From: Papaver somniferum
Lineage: Eukaryota > Streptophyta > Magnoliopsida > Ranunculales > Papaveraceae
Reading direction: 5' to 3'
Assembly: GCF_003573695.1 (NCBI RefSeq)
Contig: NC_039365.1
Location: forward strand, 82,687,089-82,751,088
Length of the DNA: 64,000 nucleotides
Below are positions 22,479-35,419 of the stretch, in pieces. The notes beneath the pieces are model-generated. The model worked only from the letters and a program-made list of their open reading frames with translations, had not been told where the DNA came from and ran no database searches. Position 1 is the stretch's first letter. Every line of letters begins with the position of its first letter. A program made the position numbers and the translations under genes.

Positions 22479-24822
22479 TGTTAGAGCACTGCTCGGTCGA
22501 ACTCGGAAGTGTTGCTATCTCAAGCTTGCTGTCAAGTTTAGTTGCCAAAACTATAAGTCTTGATTTCTAGTCTACTCATAGCTAAGTCTCGGACTAGGAT
22601 ATAAAGTGTAGTTGAGCTCTAGACTCCATGGCGATCATCATACAAAGAAGAAGAACTACTCAAGGAATTGGTGGAACTTCATCGACTAAAAGGTATGTGG
22701 AGACTTGAACTTATCTACCACTCAAAAGTCTATCTACTTTATCTCCTATCTTGAGAAAAAAGTCGTACTGCTATATAGACTATGATTATACACTTTTGCT
22801 ATTTCGAGCCGAGTTTATCTCGCTTATCTATTTCTCGAAATATGTGTTGGTAAGCTTTCGCTTTGGCTAAGTTAATCTTTACTAGTGACGAGAGTTTCAA
22901 TTACTTGAAAATCGCTTTGACGAAAAATAGCTTGTGAACAACAACTATATAACGTCCTCTAAGAAAGTTTTAATGATTGAAATGAGAGTTTAGAATATAA
23001 CCTTGAAAGGATATAAACATTGTGTGATAACTCATACGTGTGTAAGTTCTTATTCCTTGAACCAAAGTATGCGTACTTTGCTGCTCAGGAAAACCGGAAC
23101 TGAAGTCCACGTACCAGTACGCGTACTGTCGGAAGTTCACATCCCGTGAATTTCTGCTGGAGTTTGTGAACTGAAAACAAACTTATTCTGGGTACTTAAG
23201 TTTGTGTACCAGTATGCGTACTTAAGTGGGTTATTTTCTAAAAACGGTTATTTGTGAACTTAAACTTATATAAACTAAGGAATGCATACTTGCAAACCGT
23301 GGTTATAAAGTTCATGAATTGATTCGAGTGAATCAAATTTTTTTTGCTTCGATTGTGTCTTATATATTTCTATGAGATCTAAGCAATTGAACAACTCTCT
23401 AACTAGTTCTCTTTAGTCATTTGAACTAGTTATGGTTAAGATGAATATGGTTGATATGAAAGTGCTCATATGGCTAACCATTTGGTTAACTACTGTTGAA
23501 CCAACTAAGTGTACATGTTTAGGTACGGTTACACAAACCTAAATAAACGTGCGTTTTATTTGTGTGTAACAATCTAATTTCGATCTAACGTTTGAAAGAT
23601 ATTAGCTTGAATCTAATCAAGTTTTCATCTAACGGTGAATATTGAATGCTTTGTTACCAATGTAACTTAGATTGCAAACCCTAATTTGAAAGACTATATA
23701 AAGAAGAACTCTAGCAACTAGGAAACCTAATCCCCGCACCTTCTGTGTGATACTAGTTGTACTAGTTAGAGTCGATTCTCATTTAACCTTAGGTTTCTAT
23801 CGAGACCTTGTAGGTTAACGACTTGAAGACTTCATTGGTATTGTGAAGCCAGACCCAACTATTTTCTCTGTAGTTGCGTGATCTGATCTTGTTGTTTCTA
23901 TCGTATTAAGTACAATCGTAACATTGGCTTGAGATTGATTTCTCCGATAGGCAAGATATAACAGAAGTCACAAATATCTTCGTCTCATCGTTTGTGATTC
24001 CGCAATATCTTATTTCGCTAGTCGATTAAGATTATTGTGAGGTGATTGATAATTCTAGGTTTTTTGGGAATATAAGTCCGGGTTATGAATTGGTTCCTAT
24101 TCACCTTGATCTATCAAAAGACGGAACAAAAACTTGTAGGTATTTCTGTGGGAGACAAATTTATCTATTACCATAGACTTTTCTGTGTGATACAGATTTG
24201 TTTATCAAAGTCTTCGACTTTGGGTCGTAGCAACTCTTAGTTGTGGGTGAGATCAGCTAAGGGAATCAAGTGTGTAGTATCATGCTGGGATCAGAGACGT
24301 AAGGATCGCAACTGTACCTTGGATCAGTGTGAGATTGATTGGGGTTCAACTATAGTCCAGACCGAAGTTAGTTTGTAGTAGGATAGTGTCTGTAGCGGCT
24401 TAATACAGTGTGTAGGTCCCGAGGTTTTTCTGTATTTGCGGTTTCCTCGTTAACAAAACTTCTGGTGTCTGTGTTATTTATTTTCTGTATTATATTTGGT
24501 TATATAATTGAAATATCACAGGTTGTGCGTTGAATCGATCAATTGGGAAATCCAACCTTTGGCTGTTGATTAAAATTGATTGATCCTTGAACATTGGTCT
24601 TTGGTACCGTTCAAGTGATTTCTCTTATATTCAATTAGATTCACAGCTTTCTATTTGCCTGAGTGAGTATTGAATCGAAAAAGTGAGATATAACTCTTCG
24701 ATATACTTTCATTAAGATTGAGTCTTATTATCTAGTTGATTCTATTAAAAGTATATTGGAGTTTGTCCATACAGATTGCTAAGCGAAATATTGGGTGTGG
24801 TTGTTACACCCCCGCTTTTTCA
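22479..24822 (+). mobile_element. Copia solo LTR inside the gypsy 5' LTR
   Basis: A complete 2,344-base LTR from TGTTAGAGCACTGCTCGG to CCCCCGCTTTTTCA, flanked by GGTGG at 22474-22478 and 24823-24827. Its start is the one reproduced at 9631, at the right edge of the ectopic copy. It carries the TATA box near 23695-23703 and, at about 24410, a small deletion in the R/U5 block. Confidence 0.95.
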
Positions 24823-25934
24823 GGTGGTATTAGAAACTCATGGCTAAGGATGGAGAAACTCTGTAAGGCGAGGTTGTTGTTAATGGATTTCGAGAAGATC
24901 ATGATGGATTCGGTTGTGCTTAGAAGATCGTGGGAGAAGCTTCAATTTGTAAAGCTCGTGGTGATGCTGATAATTAAGAACGAAGAAGGAATGAAAGGAG
25001 TTGTTTATGGTGCTAGGCAGAGATAGAAGATGGTTCGAGCTGGTGATGGAAAACAGGAAGAAGAGTCATTTGAATGGTTGTTGTATATGAATGATAAGAC
25101 TCGAGGGAGATAACATGAATGTCTGTGATGTTGTTCATGAGGCTGTTGTGATTGGTTTAACGGGGTTTTTGATCATGGCTGAACTCGATGGAAGTGGTTA
25201 GTTGCGAAGGAGAATGAAAGATGGAGATGCTCTTAATGGATAGAATGAAGGAATGATGATGGCAGTTGGTGAACTCGAGTCTGCCATGGAAGCCGAGATC
25301 GATGGAGTTTGGCAGTGGTGATATAAGATAGAAGTCGAGCTGCTGGTCAGTTAGTGAATCGAGCAAATGGAGTTCGAGTAAGAAGAAAATCTCAGAAACT
25401 TTTAGCTTTCATGGAGTACCTGGTATAAGTGAGTTTCTGCGGAAAAGAAACAAAACCCAGGGAAGAAAAATACTCACTGATAGATGAGTATCCGAGGGTT
25501 ACTGATAGAGAAAGTGAAACTCAAGTGAATTATATTTTCACGGATAGTCGATATTCCGTGAGTCTGACGACAGAAACTACAAAAGTCAGGGAGAAAATAT
25601 TCTTGCGGAGGGATATCTAGCCGAGATTCCAACGGAGAAAAAATCAAAACTCAGGGAAAATTTATTTTCACGGAAAGAAGAGTATCCGCTGTATTGGTCA
25701 GTCCAACGAAACTGACAACTGAAAGAGAAGACTAGCTTGTTAGATTGTTGGAACTGACAAGCTTAATGAAGGTAAATGGGCTGGGTTTTACTATTCATAT
25801 CGGAGCCCCTGAAGACTGTTTGGCCGTAGCTTGTGTATTCACATGAATTTTACAAGATTTTGGTATTGTTTTGGAAAGTCTTTGCAGCTGTTTCACCGGG
25901 ATTTAACGCACGGGCACTTCCACAACTTGGGTAC

Positions 25935-25944
25935 TATATAAGAG
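25935..25944 (+). promoter_or_regulatory. TATA box of the Athila-like LTR
   Basis: TATATAAGAG follows CTTGGGTAC. The 3' LTR has TACATAAGAG at the equivalent place (about 52883), a mutation that would weaken it. Position and sequence only. Confidence 0.5.
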
Positions 25945-26804
25945 ACTCTTCTAATATTTTTGAGATATCTTTTAATCTTTTATCAAGCCATTGAAGAGAA
26001 GAATACAAGACAACAGTAGCTAAACTTCTTAGTGGTTGGGGATGAATTATAAGTTCTAGACATGATATGAGTTATTATATAAATCTATTTTGAAGTTCTT
26101 CACATGATTATTGATTGTTTATACTAGTTAGAATATTTATGATTGATTGATAGATTGTTTAGGTGGCCAAATGAATTAATTTGTTGATTCAATCAAATGC
26201 TAGTATTGAGTTAGGAGATAAGTAATAATCGAACAATTCATACAAAAGTAGAGAACACAAGACCTTGCAGAGGGATTTTGTATAGCGATTGTGTGTATAA
26301 ACAACACTAGAAAGTGGACCTTGAGATAAGAGTCTAACTACTAGGATCAATCTATAATTCACAAAAGACAAAACATTCGGAGAAATTACACCTTGAGTGA
26401 GCTACTACTAGGTGGTTTAGACGAATAGTATCTGGTATTGGAGAGCTTCCGTACTTAGTGATATAAGGAATTTAGGGGATAAAACTGAGCTAGTTGTTAT
26501 TCCATGGTTGGTAATAATCTGTGATTAATTGTATTAATGGATGAATATAATAACTTGATGACGGTTTAGTAACGAAGAAGGATTCCCTGGTCATATTTCT
26601 CTCCATTACTTACAACTTAATTATTCTTAATTGCCTTGTTATTTATTTCGTTTGAAAATCTAAAACAAACCCCCTTTGTGACACTTTTTGACAACTAAAT
26701 CTCCCTGCTCTTCGTGGAACGAACCTTATTTAGTACTATATTATTCATTAGTAAAGTAGAATATAAGTGAATTAATTTGAGCACCTACGACACGCATCAA
26801 ATTT

Positions 26805-26822
26805 TGGCGCCGCTGCCGGGGA
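26805..26822 (+). other. Primer binding site, tRNA-Asp type
   Basis: TGGCGCCGCTGCCGGGGA starts five bases after the LTR. It matches the Athila/Tat-type site complementary to the 3' end of tRNA-Asp, with one C for T. Confidence 0.85.
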
Positions 26823-26983
26823 GCAGTAGGTAGCTTTAGTTGTTTCTTTTTTTTTTCTTTTTTTTAGATTTTGTTTTTAGTTTTTGATATTTGTTTTCTA
26901 GAATTTTGGTTCCAGGTACCTAATCTCTGGCACCGAAACAGTGGGATTACCCAAGGTGCGGCATTCCAACTCGCAAGGGAACA
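26823..26983 (+). promoter_or_regulatory. Gag leader of the Athila-like element
   Basis: A short leader between primer site and gag. It contains a pyrimidine run of about 30 bases (26838-26868, nearly all T with a few C) and then GGTTCCAGGTACCTAATCTC. It would carry the packaging signal, but nothing in the sequence identifies it. Confidence 0.4.
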
Positions 26984-28264
26984 ATGCTACAAGCACATCA
27001 GCAGTCACATCAAGAACCGTCTACATTAGAGATGGTAAACGACGCAAATCTTCCACCACCTCCACCTCCGGAGAGGAAGTTAGGAGAGTTGACATCTCCA
27101 TGCTTAGATTCGCAACCAATGTGCATTACAATCACTAACCCAGTGGATATGAAGTCGAATCTACTTCACCATTTCCCGAAGTTCAAGGGACATCTTGGTG
27201 AAGATCCGAACCATCATCTTCAAGTATTTCAGCACAAGATGACAAGTCTTAGGCAAGGTACCGAAGACAGAGATATGGCTATGCTACAAGCCTTTCCGTT
27301 TTCATTAATAGATTTAGCAGAAGAATGGTTGTATTACCTTTCTCCGGGGAGTATTACAACATGGACTGAGAAGAAAAAGCTATTTCTACAGAAGTATTTT
27401 CCTGCTTCTAAGGCGGCCTCTGTTCATAAAGAGATTAGTGGCATTTTACAAATTACTGGGGAGTCTCTATACGAATATTGGGAGAGATACAAGAGGTTGG
27501 TGGTCAATTTCCCACACCATATTATATCTCCAAAACTCATCATTCAATACTTCTATGAAGGAATACTTCTAGAGCAGAGGAATTTGATTGATGCAGCAGT
27601 TGGTGGTTCACTTACTGAGAAGACAATATCGCAAGCAACTAGTTTGATTGAGAGTATGGCGTCGAATGCTCAACAATTTTATACCAGACACGACTCAAAT
27701 GTCAGAAGAGTTAGCGAGATGGGAGAGTATACAAACACAGAGCATGGTTTGAGTACTACTGAAAAGGCAATTCATCGTATAGCTTTTGTAGTAGCTCCAC
27801 CATACCAAGAGGAGGATGAGGTAAATGCTTTATTCCCTAATCAGAGGCCAAGGTATGATCCCTACTCTAATACTTATAATTCAGGTTAGAAAGATCACCA
27901 AATTTCAGTTATGCAAATTAGCAAGCTGCAACTACGAATCCTTATGGGAGACAAAGTGGTTTCCAACAACCACAATTCCAACCACAACCACGGCCTCAAA
28001 CTCAACAACAGACCCAGAGTTCTAGTTTAAAGGAGATGATGAAGATTATGGTGCAGAAGCAAGATGCAAATGCTCAAGAACAGAAAGCAAACTCTCAGCG
28101 TCTGGATACAATTATGTAGAAACATGATATGGCTATCAAAGACTTGCAAAAACAGATTGGACAGTTGGCTACAGACATGAATCAACTAAAAGCACAAACT
28201 TCAACAAAGTTACCATCATAAACTTTTGTGAATCCAAGAGAGAATGTTAATGCAGTGCTTTTGA
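26984..28264 (+). pseudogene. Athila-type gag, interrupted
   Basis: ATG 26984 opens a 301-codon frame. A proline run lies at residues 24-29. A retrotransposon gag domain covers about residues 60-185: FPKFKGHLGEDPNHHLQVF, then a W/Y-rich stretch with PGSITTW, then YEYWERYKRLVVNFPHH. The frame stops at TAG 27887-27889, at a position where relatives have tryptophan. Similar sequence goes on downstream (a glutamine/proline-rich linker, then a tail with KQIGQLATDMNQLK) through two further stops at about 28118 and 28218. A one-base shift near 28265 lies in the conserved AV-LR-GKQ stretch before the protease. No zinc knuckle is visible, as is usual in this lineage. Gag would form the particle; this copy cannot make full-length protein. 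Confidence 0.85.
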
Positions 28265-28304
28265 GGATGGGAAGCAAACAGAAGAGCCAAAACAACAAGA
28301 AAAG

Positions 28305-29420
28305 GTGAGTCCCGACTCTGAAAAGGAAGTAGAGGTGGAAACCATTCCAAAGGAAAAGCCAACTTCAACCGGACAACCTAAGGAAATGGTTCATACTTTT
28401 ACCACACCACCTCCTTTTCCTAGTCGTTTTTCCAAGTCGAAGAATCAAATTCAAGATAATGAGATTCTGGATATTTTCCGCAAGCTGCAAATCAACATCC
28501 CATTTATTGAAGCCATCAGATTGGTACCCAGGTATGCCAAGGTTCAGAGAGATTTGTGTACAAAGAAGGAGAGGTTGATTCCTAATGAAATCACTCAGGT
28601 GAGCGAAAGTGCTTCTGCTATGTTACTGAAGAAGATGCCTGCAAAGTGCAAAGATCCTGAGGGTTTCACCGTGCCAATTACTATTGGTACCAAGAGGTTT
28701 GAGCGTGCTTTGCTTGATTTAGGAGCTTCCATAAGCGTAATGTCATCCGATATTTATGATTCTTTGAATCTCGGGCCCTTAAAGGAGACAGGGATAATCA
28801 TTCAATTAGCAAACAAGTCTAATATACATCCGAAAGAAATGGTAGAAGATGTGTTAGTTCAAGCGAATGAGTTAATCTTTACGGTTGATTTTTATGTTGT
28901 GTATATGCAGGATGGAGAAAATAGTTCATCAACTTCGTTACTTCTGGGTAAACCATTTATGAAAACTGCAAACACGAAGATTGATGTTGATAGTGGGACA
29001 CTTACTATGGAGTTTGATAAAGAAATTATACGCTTTAATATTTTTGAAGCAATGCGGTATCCGAGTGATGTCCACTATGTTTTATCTATTGACGTTGTTG
29101 ATTCGTTAGATCATAAGGTGTTTGATGGTAGTGGAAATAAGCTATGTGCCTATGGTTTACCTCTTTTGGACGTAGACTTGGGAGCTGAATTCATGGAAAA
29201 TTGTGGTATTTTTGCGCCACAACAGGAAGTACAATTTGATACTTCTACTTGTATAGCTTTTCCCTTTTCTAATGAAATTGCTTTATATCTTGTTGTGCAG
29301 GCACTCATATTAGAACCTAAGCCTCCTTACCACTTAAAGTATCCATACTTGAGGGATGGAGAAAATCACAAGGAATTATTGGAGGTTCAACGCGACAAAG
29401 TGGATGTAGACTCCCTTTAG
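28305..29420 (+). pseudogene. Athila-type aspartic protease region, pol truncated
   Basis: A 371-codon open frame, entered from upstream and counted here from GTG 28305. Residues 55-95 hold the conserved block before the protease (IFRKLQINIPFIEA, VPRYAKVQRDL). The retropepsin domain covers about 105-250, with the catalytic aspartate at residue 138 in LLDLGASISVM; DLGA replaces the usual DTGA or DSGA, as is common in Athila-like elements. LLLGKPFM near 215 is the second conserved motif. At 335-350, PYHLKYPYL resembles the lead-in to reverse transcriptase, but the frame ends 28 codons later and no polymerase follows. The enzyme would process Gag-Pol; without pol its role is moot. Confidence 0.83.
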
Positions 29421-31586
29421 TTTCAAGATTTACGCCCTCTGGAGGAGGAGTAAGGAAAATGCCAAGTCGGGCTGACGATTTTAAACCAAGCGCTAAATGG
29501 GAGGCAACCCATAGGTTTTGTATCTTAAACCCTTTTATTTTTTGTTTTTATTGTTTTCATATAATATTTTCATCCCCATGTGTAATTTCATTGAGTCCGG
29601 AATCTATTTTAGAAGAAATTATTGATGAATACCTTTTCGTCAGAAAAATTCAGACTGCACGTAGTTCAGTCCAGAGACCATAACTGTCAGACCGTTTATC
29701 GAAACATTGTTCCCTTTTGACACTTTGTATAAGACACGTAGATGAAAAACTTTTGTGAAATGGAGTTTTCCCAAATTCCTTACCAATTTGCACAGTTTTT
29801 GCGTTTTAATTGTTGTTACGTCAGAATTCAGAACTTTAGGTTTTACACATTGAGGACATTGTGAAGTTTATGTGTGGGAGATTTTTTTGCATATATATTT
29901 TTCAATTTTTTTTACATATGTGCATGAAAAAATCCAACGTGTAGTTAGCTTAGAGTCACATAGTATACATGTTGCTAAGATTACATCGAAATTCTCACAA
30001 GAGTGACTGAACTTAAAGATGTCAGAGAACGTGATCGAGTTTCTTGCTTGTTTGAGAGTTAAAGTTGGATTTAACCATGCCAATGTCCAATGAGGTGCAG
30101 AATGAATTCGGTAGTAGAATTGTGATCCTCTATAGTGGAGACTACCTATTGTTATATCATGTGAGGCATCGGCCTTCAATTCTTTGTATGTGTCTAAATA
30201 TGTGCTTTTAGAGTGTGTGTCACCATACGTTGATTCCGGGTAGAATTGTGAGCTACCCAACCTCCCACCAATAGAAGCACTACTTTGATCTCTTGAGTGT
30301 TATTTTATCAATCATGATGGTGACATCGAATTGCTAACTTACATACCACTTGTAATCTTGTTCGCAGTTAGCACCATCCACTTTATCTCTCTCTACACCA
30401 ACACGTCCATAGAAACACATCATCATCAACAAGGGAGCGACATCAAAATCTACAAGGAAAGTTCAAGACGTTTAAGGTTTACAGGCAACGGTACAAAAAT
30501 GGGCAGATTTCAGATTCAAGTAAAGCAACAAGACAATGAGCATAATTTCTACATGTTGAAGACTTATGAGCAAGAGCGAAGATTATCAAGATGAGAGTTT
30601 AAGAAGTTTATGATGTCAAGACATACAAGTTGTGAAGAATCAAGCGGTAAAGTACTTACACCATGGCCTTTGTATTTGCATTTTTATTTTATCTTTATTT
30701 GTATTTGTTTTATTTTCTATTGTCTTAAAAAAAAAAAAAAAAAAGACAGTTATGTTCTTTCAATAAAGCCAATGGAAGAAGAAATATTTATAATGAAGTT
30801 TCAAGCAACAAGGATTTGAAGAAAAAGAGTTACATTGTCAAGATTCTACGAAGTTCAAGAGTTATCATCAAGAGTTGAAGACCGAAGACGAAGATGAAGA
30901 CAAGGATTGAAGACCGAAGACGTTTCTATGGATGCTGTGAGAGTGGTGCTAACTGCACGTCGAATGGATAACGAGGTAAGTAAGCATATTCTCACCTTCG
31001 TTAAGTGGTTGATTTACTTTCTTAGAGATCGTCAGAAAAAAAGGGGTTTTCAAAATGATAAAAGATGTTGGTTTTCAAAACAATTCGGAAGGTTTTTCCT
31101 TCATACTATTCAACGTGTCATAGGATTCTCTCTTCGTTCCTACCTGGACACATGTGTGACCCATAGAAAAGTTGTTTATTATTGAGAGCAACTTCATAAA
31201 ACCCTTTCTGGTGAGGCAGAGTCGAGACTTTCGATCACTCTCGAACCCGGATTCTTTCGATAAGGGATGGTTATTTCTCTCTCAACTTTTAAGGATGAGA
31301 TTGTGTTCATATATATGTCTAACTTCTTATGAATAGTGTGCAGAATCTCTATGTCTTCTTAGCGCGTTGGATGATATCATTTCGGAGAACTAGTAAGTTG
31401 GAAAAGTAGGTTTTGTGGGTATATCTCTAGTAAACCCTCACGAGACTATAACTCATCCACTAGGGACACCTAGGAGTTTAAAGGCCTGTTGCACATGCTA
31501 AGTGCAATCGTATCCTCGACGACAATGAGTTGTTGTATTTTAGATAGTTTTCTCGAGGACTAACAAAAGCCAAGTGTAGGGGAATT
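29421..31586 (+). other. Post-pol region of the Athila-like element
   Basis: No gene recognised. Three blocks match gypsy element D on the opposite strand. They are a GTCGGGCTGACGA...GGGAGGCAACCC block at 29466-29511, CATTGAGGACATTGTG at 29847-29862, and a 3' block at 31411-31570 (TTTGTGGGTATATCTCTAG, CTAGGGACACCTAGGAG, CTCGAGGACTAACAAA). The polypurine tract GTGTAGGGGAA ends two bases before the LTR at 31587. An A-run of about 19 lies at 30727-30744. Frames at 29868-30260 (minus), 30331-30594 and 30907-31185 show no domain and no membrane segment typical of an env-like gene. Confidence 0.6.
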
Positions 31587-32966
31587 TGTTAAGTGTATAT
31601 TTTGCATATATTTTGTGTCGAATCCATGCTAGTAATTGCTTAGTTTCTTGCAAATTTATTGTATTTTACGTTTTTTTTTGTTTTATTTATGTTTTGCTAG
31701 GTGAATCATCCAAAAGAAGCGAAACAACACTTAATGGTGCAAAGAAAGAAGTTAGCTACAATTGGAGAAGGGCCAAAGACCAAGTGGAACTCATCCAAAC
31801 CTAGGAGTCCTTGACATCACCTTGAAGAGGGAGAAAATACGAATCAAACGGTGAAAGAATGGAGTCATTCCGACGTCGTGTGAAGAAGTTATGGGAGAGA
31901 CGAGAAGTTGAGCTTGTCGGTTCCCCGGAACTGACAGTTCAAGAAGAATGATGCAGAAAATTGAAGGCAATTGTTAAAGGCAGGCAGCAAGTTTAGTTGG
32001 GGCTGCCTCCATCACCTCCTTCACTACATGATCAGTTCAGGGAGGTTCCGGCTGAGTTTTTTGACGTCGATGGACATGAACTCGTAGGGTTCATGGAAGT
32101 CGAATGAAGGAGGAGAACGGCTCGAGTCTGTTATGGGACGACACTGGAGTTGAGTTTAGCTTGCTGCAATATTTGGCAGTAGAAGAACAAGGAATGGAGG
32201 ACGAGTTTGGCGTTGTAGGTGATGTTTCTATTAATTGGTGGTATTAGGAACTCATGGCTAAGGTTGGAGAAACTCTGTAACGCGAGGTTGCTGTTAATGG
32301 AGTTCGGGAAGATCATGATGGACTCGGTTGTGCTGAGAAGACCGAGGGAGAACAGGGAAGTAATAAAAGGAGCTGGTTATGGTGTTAGGCAGAGATAGAA
32401 GATGGTTCGAGATGGTGATGGAAAACAAGAAGAATAGTCATTTGAATGGTTGATGTAGATGAATGATGAGACTCGAGGGAGATAACAGGAATTGAAAAAG
32501 CGGGGGTCTAACAACACCACCCAATATTTCGCTTAGCAATATGTATGGACAAACTCGAATATACTTTTCAAGGAATCAACAAGACTCAGTCAATTAAAAG
32601 TACATCAACGAGTTTATATCTCTTTCTCTTGATTTGATTTCCTTAAACAGAAACTGCTAGTACTTATCAAATACAAGGAATAACTTAAATGGTACCAAAG
32701 ACTAATATCCAAGAACAATCAATGACAATCAACAACCAAAGGTTGGATTACTCTAATTGATGATCTAATGCACAACAATGCGGAAACTGAAATAACATAG
32801 ACACCAGAAATTTTGTTAACGAGGAAACCGCAAATGCATAAAACCCCCGGGACCTAGTCCAGATTGAACACACACTGTATTAAGTCGCTGCAGACACTAG
32901 CCTACTCCAAGCTAACTTCGGACTGGATTGTAGTTAAACCCCAATCAGTCTCCCACTGATCCAAGG

Positions 32967-35405
32967 TGTTAGAGCATTGCTAGGTCGAACTCGCATGTGT
33001 TGCTATCTCAAGCATGTTTGTCACTGTTAGTGATCAAAACTATAAGTCTTGATATCTAGTCTACTATAGCTAAGTCTCGGACTAGGATAGAAAGTGTAGT
33101 TGAGATCAAGGACTTCATGGAGATTCATCATACAAGAAGAAGAAATACTCAAGGAACCGGTGGAACTTCTCGACAAAAAGGTATGTTAAGACTTGAACTT
33201 ATCTGTCACTCAAAAGTCTATCTACTCTATCTCCTACTTCTTGAGACAAAAAGTCGTATGCTATATATAGACTTAGATTATACATATTTGGTATTTCGAG
33301 CCGAGTATACCTCGCCTATCTATATCTCTAAATATGTGTTGGTAAGTGTTTTGCTTCGACCATGTTTATCTTTACCTATTGACGAAAGTCATGATATGAT
33401 TCAATCACTTTGAAAATTGCATTGACGAGAAGTGGTGTAACAACTGTATAATGTCCTCTAAGAATATTTCAATGGTTGGAATGAGAGTTTAGATTACATA
33501 ACCAATGATGGACATAAGTATTGTTTTTGAAACATATATGTGCATAAGTCCTATTCCTTGAACCAAAGTTTGCGAACATTGTTGATCAAGAGAAACCGGA
33601 AGAATGTCTTGTTGCTAAGTCCGCGAACTCAGTCCGCGAACTGCCGAAATTCTCATCACGAGAAATTCTGCTGGAGTTGACAAACTTGTTACGTGAGTAC
33701 CAGTCCGCGAACCGGCGGAAAGTCATTGCCGAGATTTTCTGCTGGAGTTTGTAAACTCTGCCTGGTTGCTTAAGTCCGCGAACCTAGTGTGCGAACTTAA
33801 GAAGGTTATATATCTGAAGATGATATCTAAACTTAAACTTATAAAGACTAAGGAATGCAAATTGCAAACCGTGGCTATAAAGTTCATGAACTGATTCAAG
33901 TAAATCAAATAATCTTTACTTCAATTGTCTCTTGTGTAGTACACAAGATTTCCTTGCAATTGAACAACTCTCTCACTAGTTCATTTGAGTCACTTGAACT
34001 AGTTATGGTGAAGAAGAATATGGTTGGTATGAAATGCTCATATGGCTAACCTTTTGGTTAACTATTGTTGAACCAACAATGTACACGTTTGGGAACGGTT
34101 AACAAACCTAGAAAGCGTACATTTCATTTGTGTATAACAAGCTAAGTTCTCGATCTTACGGTTGAGAAATATTAGCTTGAATCTAAATCAGGTTTTCATC
34201 TAACGGTGGATATTGTTTGCTTTGTGACCAAGGCGAAACCCTGATTTGAAAGACTATATAAGGGGACATCTAGCAACTCTGCAAAACTAATCCCCACACC
34301 TCACTTGTTATACTAGTTTGCGTGCTAGAGTCGTTTCTCCTTTAACCTTTGGTTTTCTTCTTCTAAGACCAGGTTAACGACTTAAATACTTCATTGGGAT
34401 TGTGAAGCCAGACCGATACTACTTTTATCGTAGTGTGATCTGATCTTGGATCTTCCACAGTACGAGTACAATCAGATTGATTGGCTTGAGATTAATATCT
34501 CCGATAGGCAAGATATAAAAAGTGGTCACAAACATCTTCGTCTCATTGTTTGTGATTCCGCAACATCTTGTTTCGCTACTATACGATTAAGATTGTTATG
34601 AGGTGATTGATTTATCTAGGCTGTTCTTCGGGAATATAAGACCGGATTATCAATTGGTTCCTGTTCACCTTGATTATTATCAAAAGACGGAACAAAAACT
34701 TTAGGGTTTTTCTGTGGGAGATAGATTGATCATTTGATAGACTTGTCTGTGTGACACAGATTTGTTTATTGTTAAAGCCTGCGATTTTGGGTCGTAGCAA
34801 CTCTTAGTTGTGGGTGAGATCAGCTAAGGGAATCAAGTACGCAGTATCCTGCTGGGATCATAGGCGTAGGGAGTACAACTGTACCTTGGATCAGTGGGAG
34901 ACTGATTGGGGTTCAACTACAGTCCAGTCCGAAGTTAGCTTGGAGTAGGCTAGTGTCTTTATCGGCTTAATATAGTGTGTGTTCAATCTGGACTAGGTCC
35001 CGGGGTTTTCCTGCATTTGCGGTTTCCTCGTTAACAAAATTTCTGGTGTCTGTGTTATTTCAGTTTCCGCATTATATTGTTTTATCTTTATAATTTAAAT
35101 AATACAGGTTGTGCGTTAGATCATCAATTAGAGTAATCCAACCTTTGGTTGTTGATTGTCATTGATTAATCCTTGGACATTGGTCTTTGGTACCATCCAA
35201 GTTATTCCTTGTGTTTGATTAAAGACTCGCTGATTTATATTAGCTCGAGTAAATCAAAACAAGAGAGAGATATTGACTCCTTGAGATACTTTTACCTAGA
35301 TTGAGTCTGACTGTCTAGTTGATTCTCTAGAAAGTATTTCGAAGTTAGTCCATACAGATTGCTAAGCGAAATATTGGGTGGTGTTGTTAGACCCCCGCTT
35401 TTTCA
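32967..35405 (+). repeat. 5' LTR of element C
   Basis: A full-length reference copy of the family LTR (2,439 bases), from TGTTAGAGCATTGC to CCCCCGCTTTTTCA. The direct-repeat region is at 33570-33800. The TATA box is at 34255-34263. The conserved block (CCCGGGG, CCTCGTTAACAAAATTTCTGG) is at about 35001-35046. Open frames inside it (33117-33413, 33855-34049) recur in other LTR copies but have no domain. Confidence 0.93.
34255..34263 (+). promoter_or_regulatory. TATA box of element C
   Basis: TATATAAGG in the conserved context GATTTGAAAGAC...GGACATCTAGCAACT. It is the same site as in the other copia LTRs, and the U3/R border should fall about 30 bases later. Confidence 0.6.
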
Positions 35406-35407
35406 AT

Positions 35408-35419
35408 TGGTATCAGAGC
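35408..35419 (+). other. Primer binding site, element C
   Basis: TGGTATCAGAGC is an exact match to the 12-base initiator tRNA-Met site. It is the only copia copy in this window that keeps all 12 bases. Confidence 0.92.

Larger units (their letters stand above)
21796..26799 (+). repeat. 5' LTR of the Athila-like element, split by a copia solo LTR
   Basis: The LTR consists of 21796-22478 and 24828-26799, joined at GGTGG. A TATA box (TATATAAGAG) is at 25935-25944. Compared with the 3' LTR (52066-53827) it lacks about 85 bases near 26012. A perfect 14-base palindrome, AGTCTTGCAAGACT, lies near 22178. Short open frames (for example 25429-25620) are LTR sequence. The end carries the CTCTTCGTGGAACGAACC block typical of Athila-like LTR ends. 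Confidence 0.9.

Noticed and set aside
24736..25026. A 96-codon frame across the end of the copia solo LTR
   Set aside because: It crosses the LTR boundary and target duplication at 24822-24827, so it is a chance fusion.
29868..30260. A 130-codon minus-strand frame in the post-pol region as an env-like gene
   Set aside because: Wrong strand for the element, no membrane segment or signal peptide.
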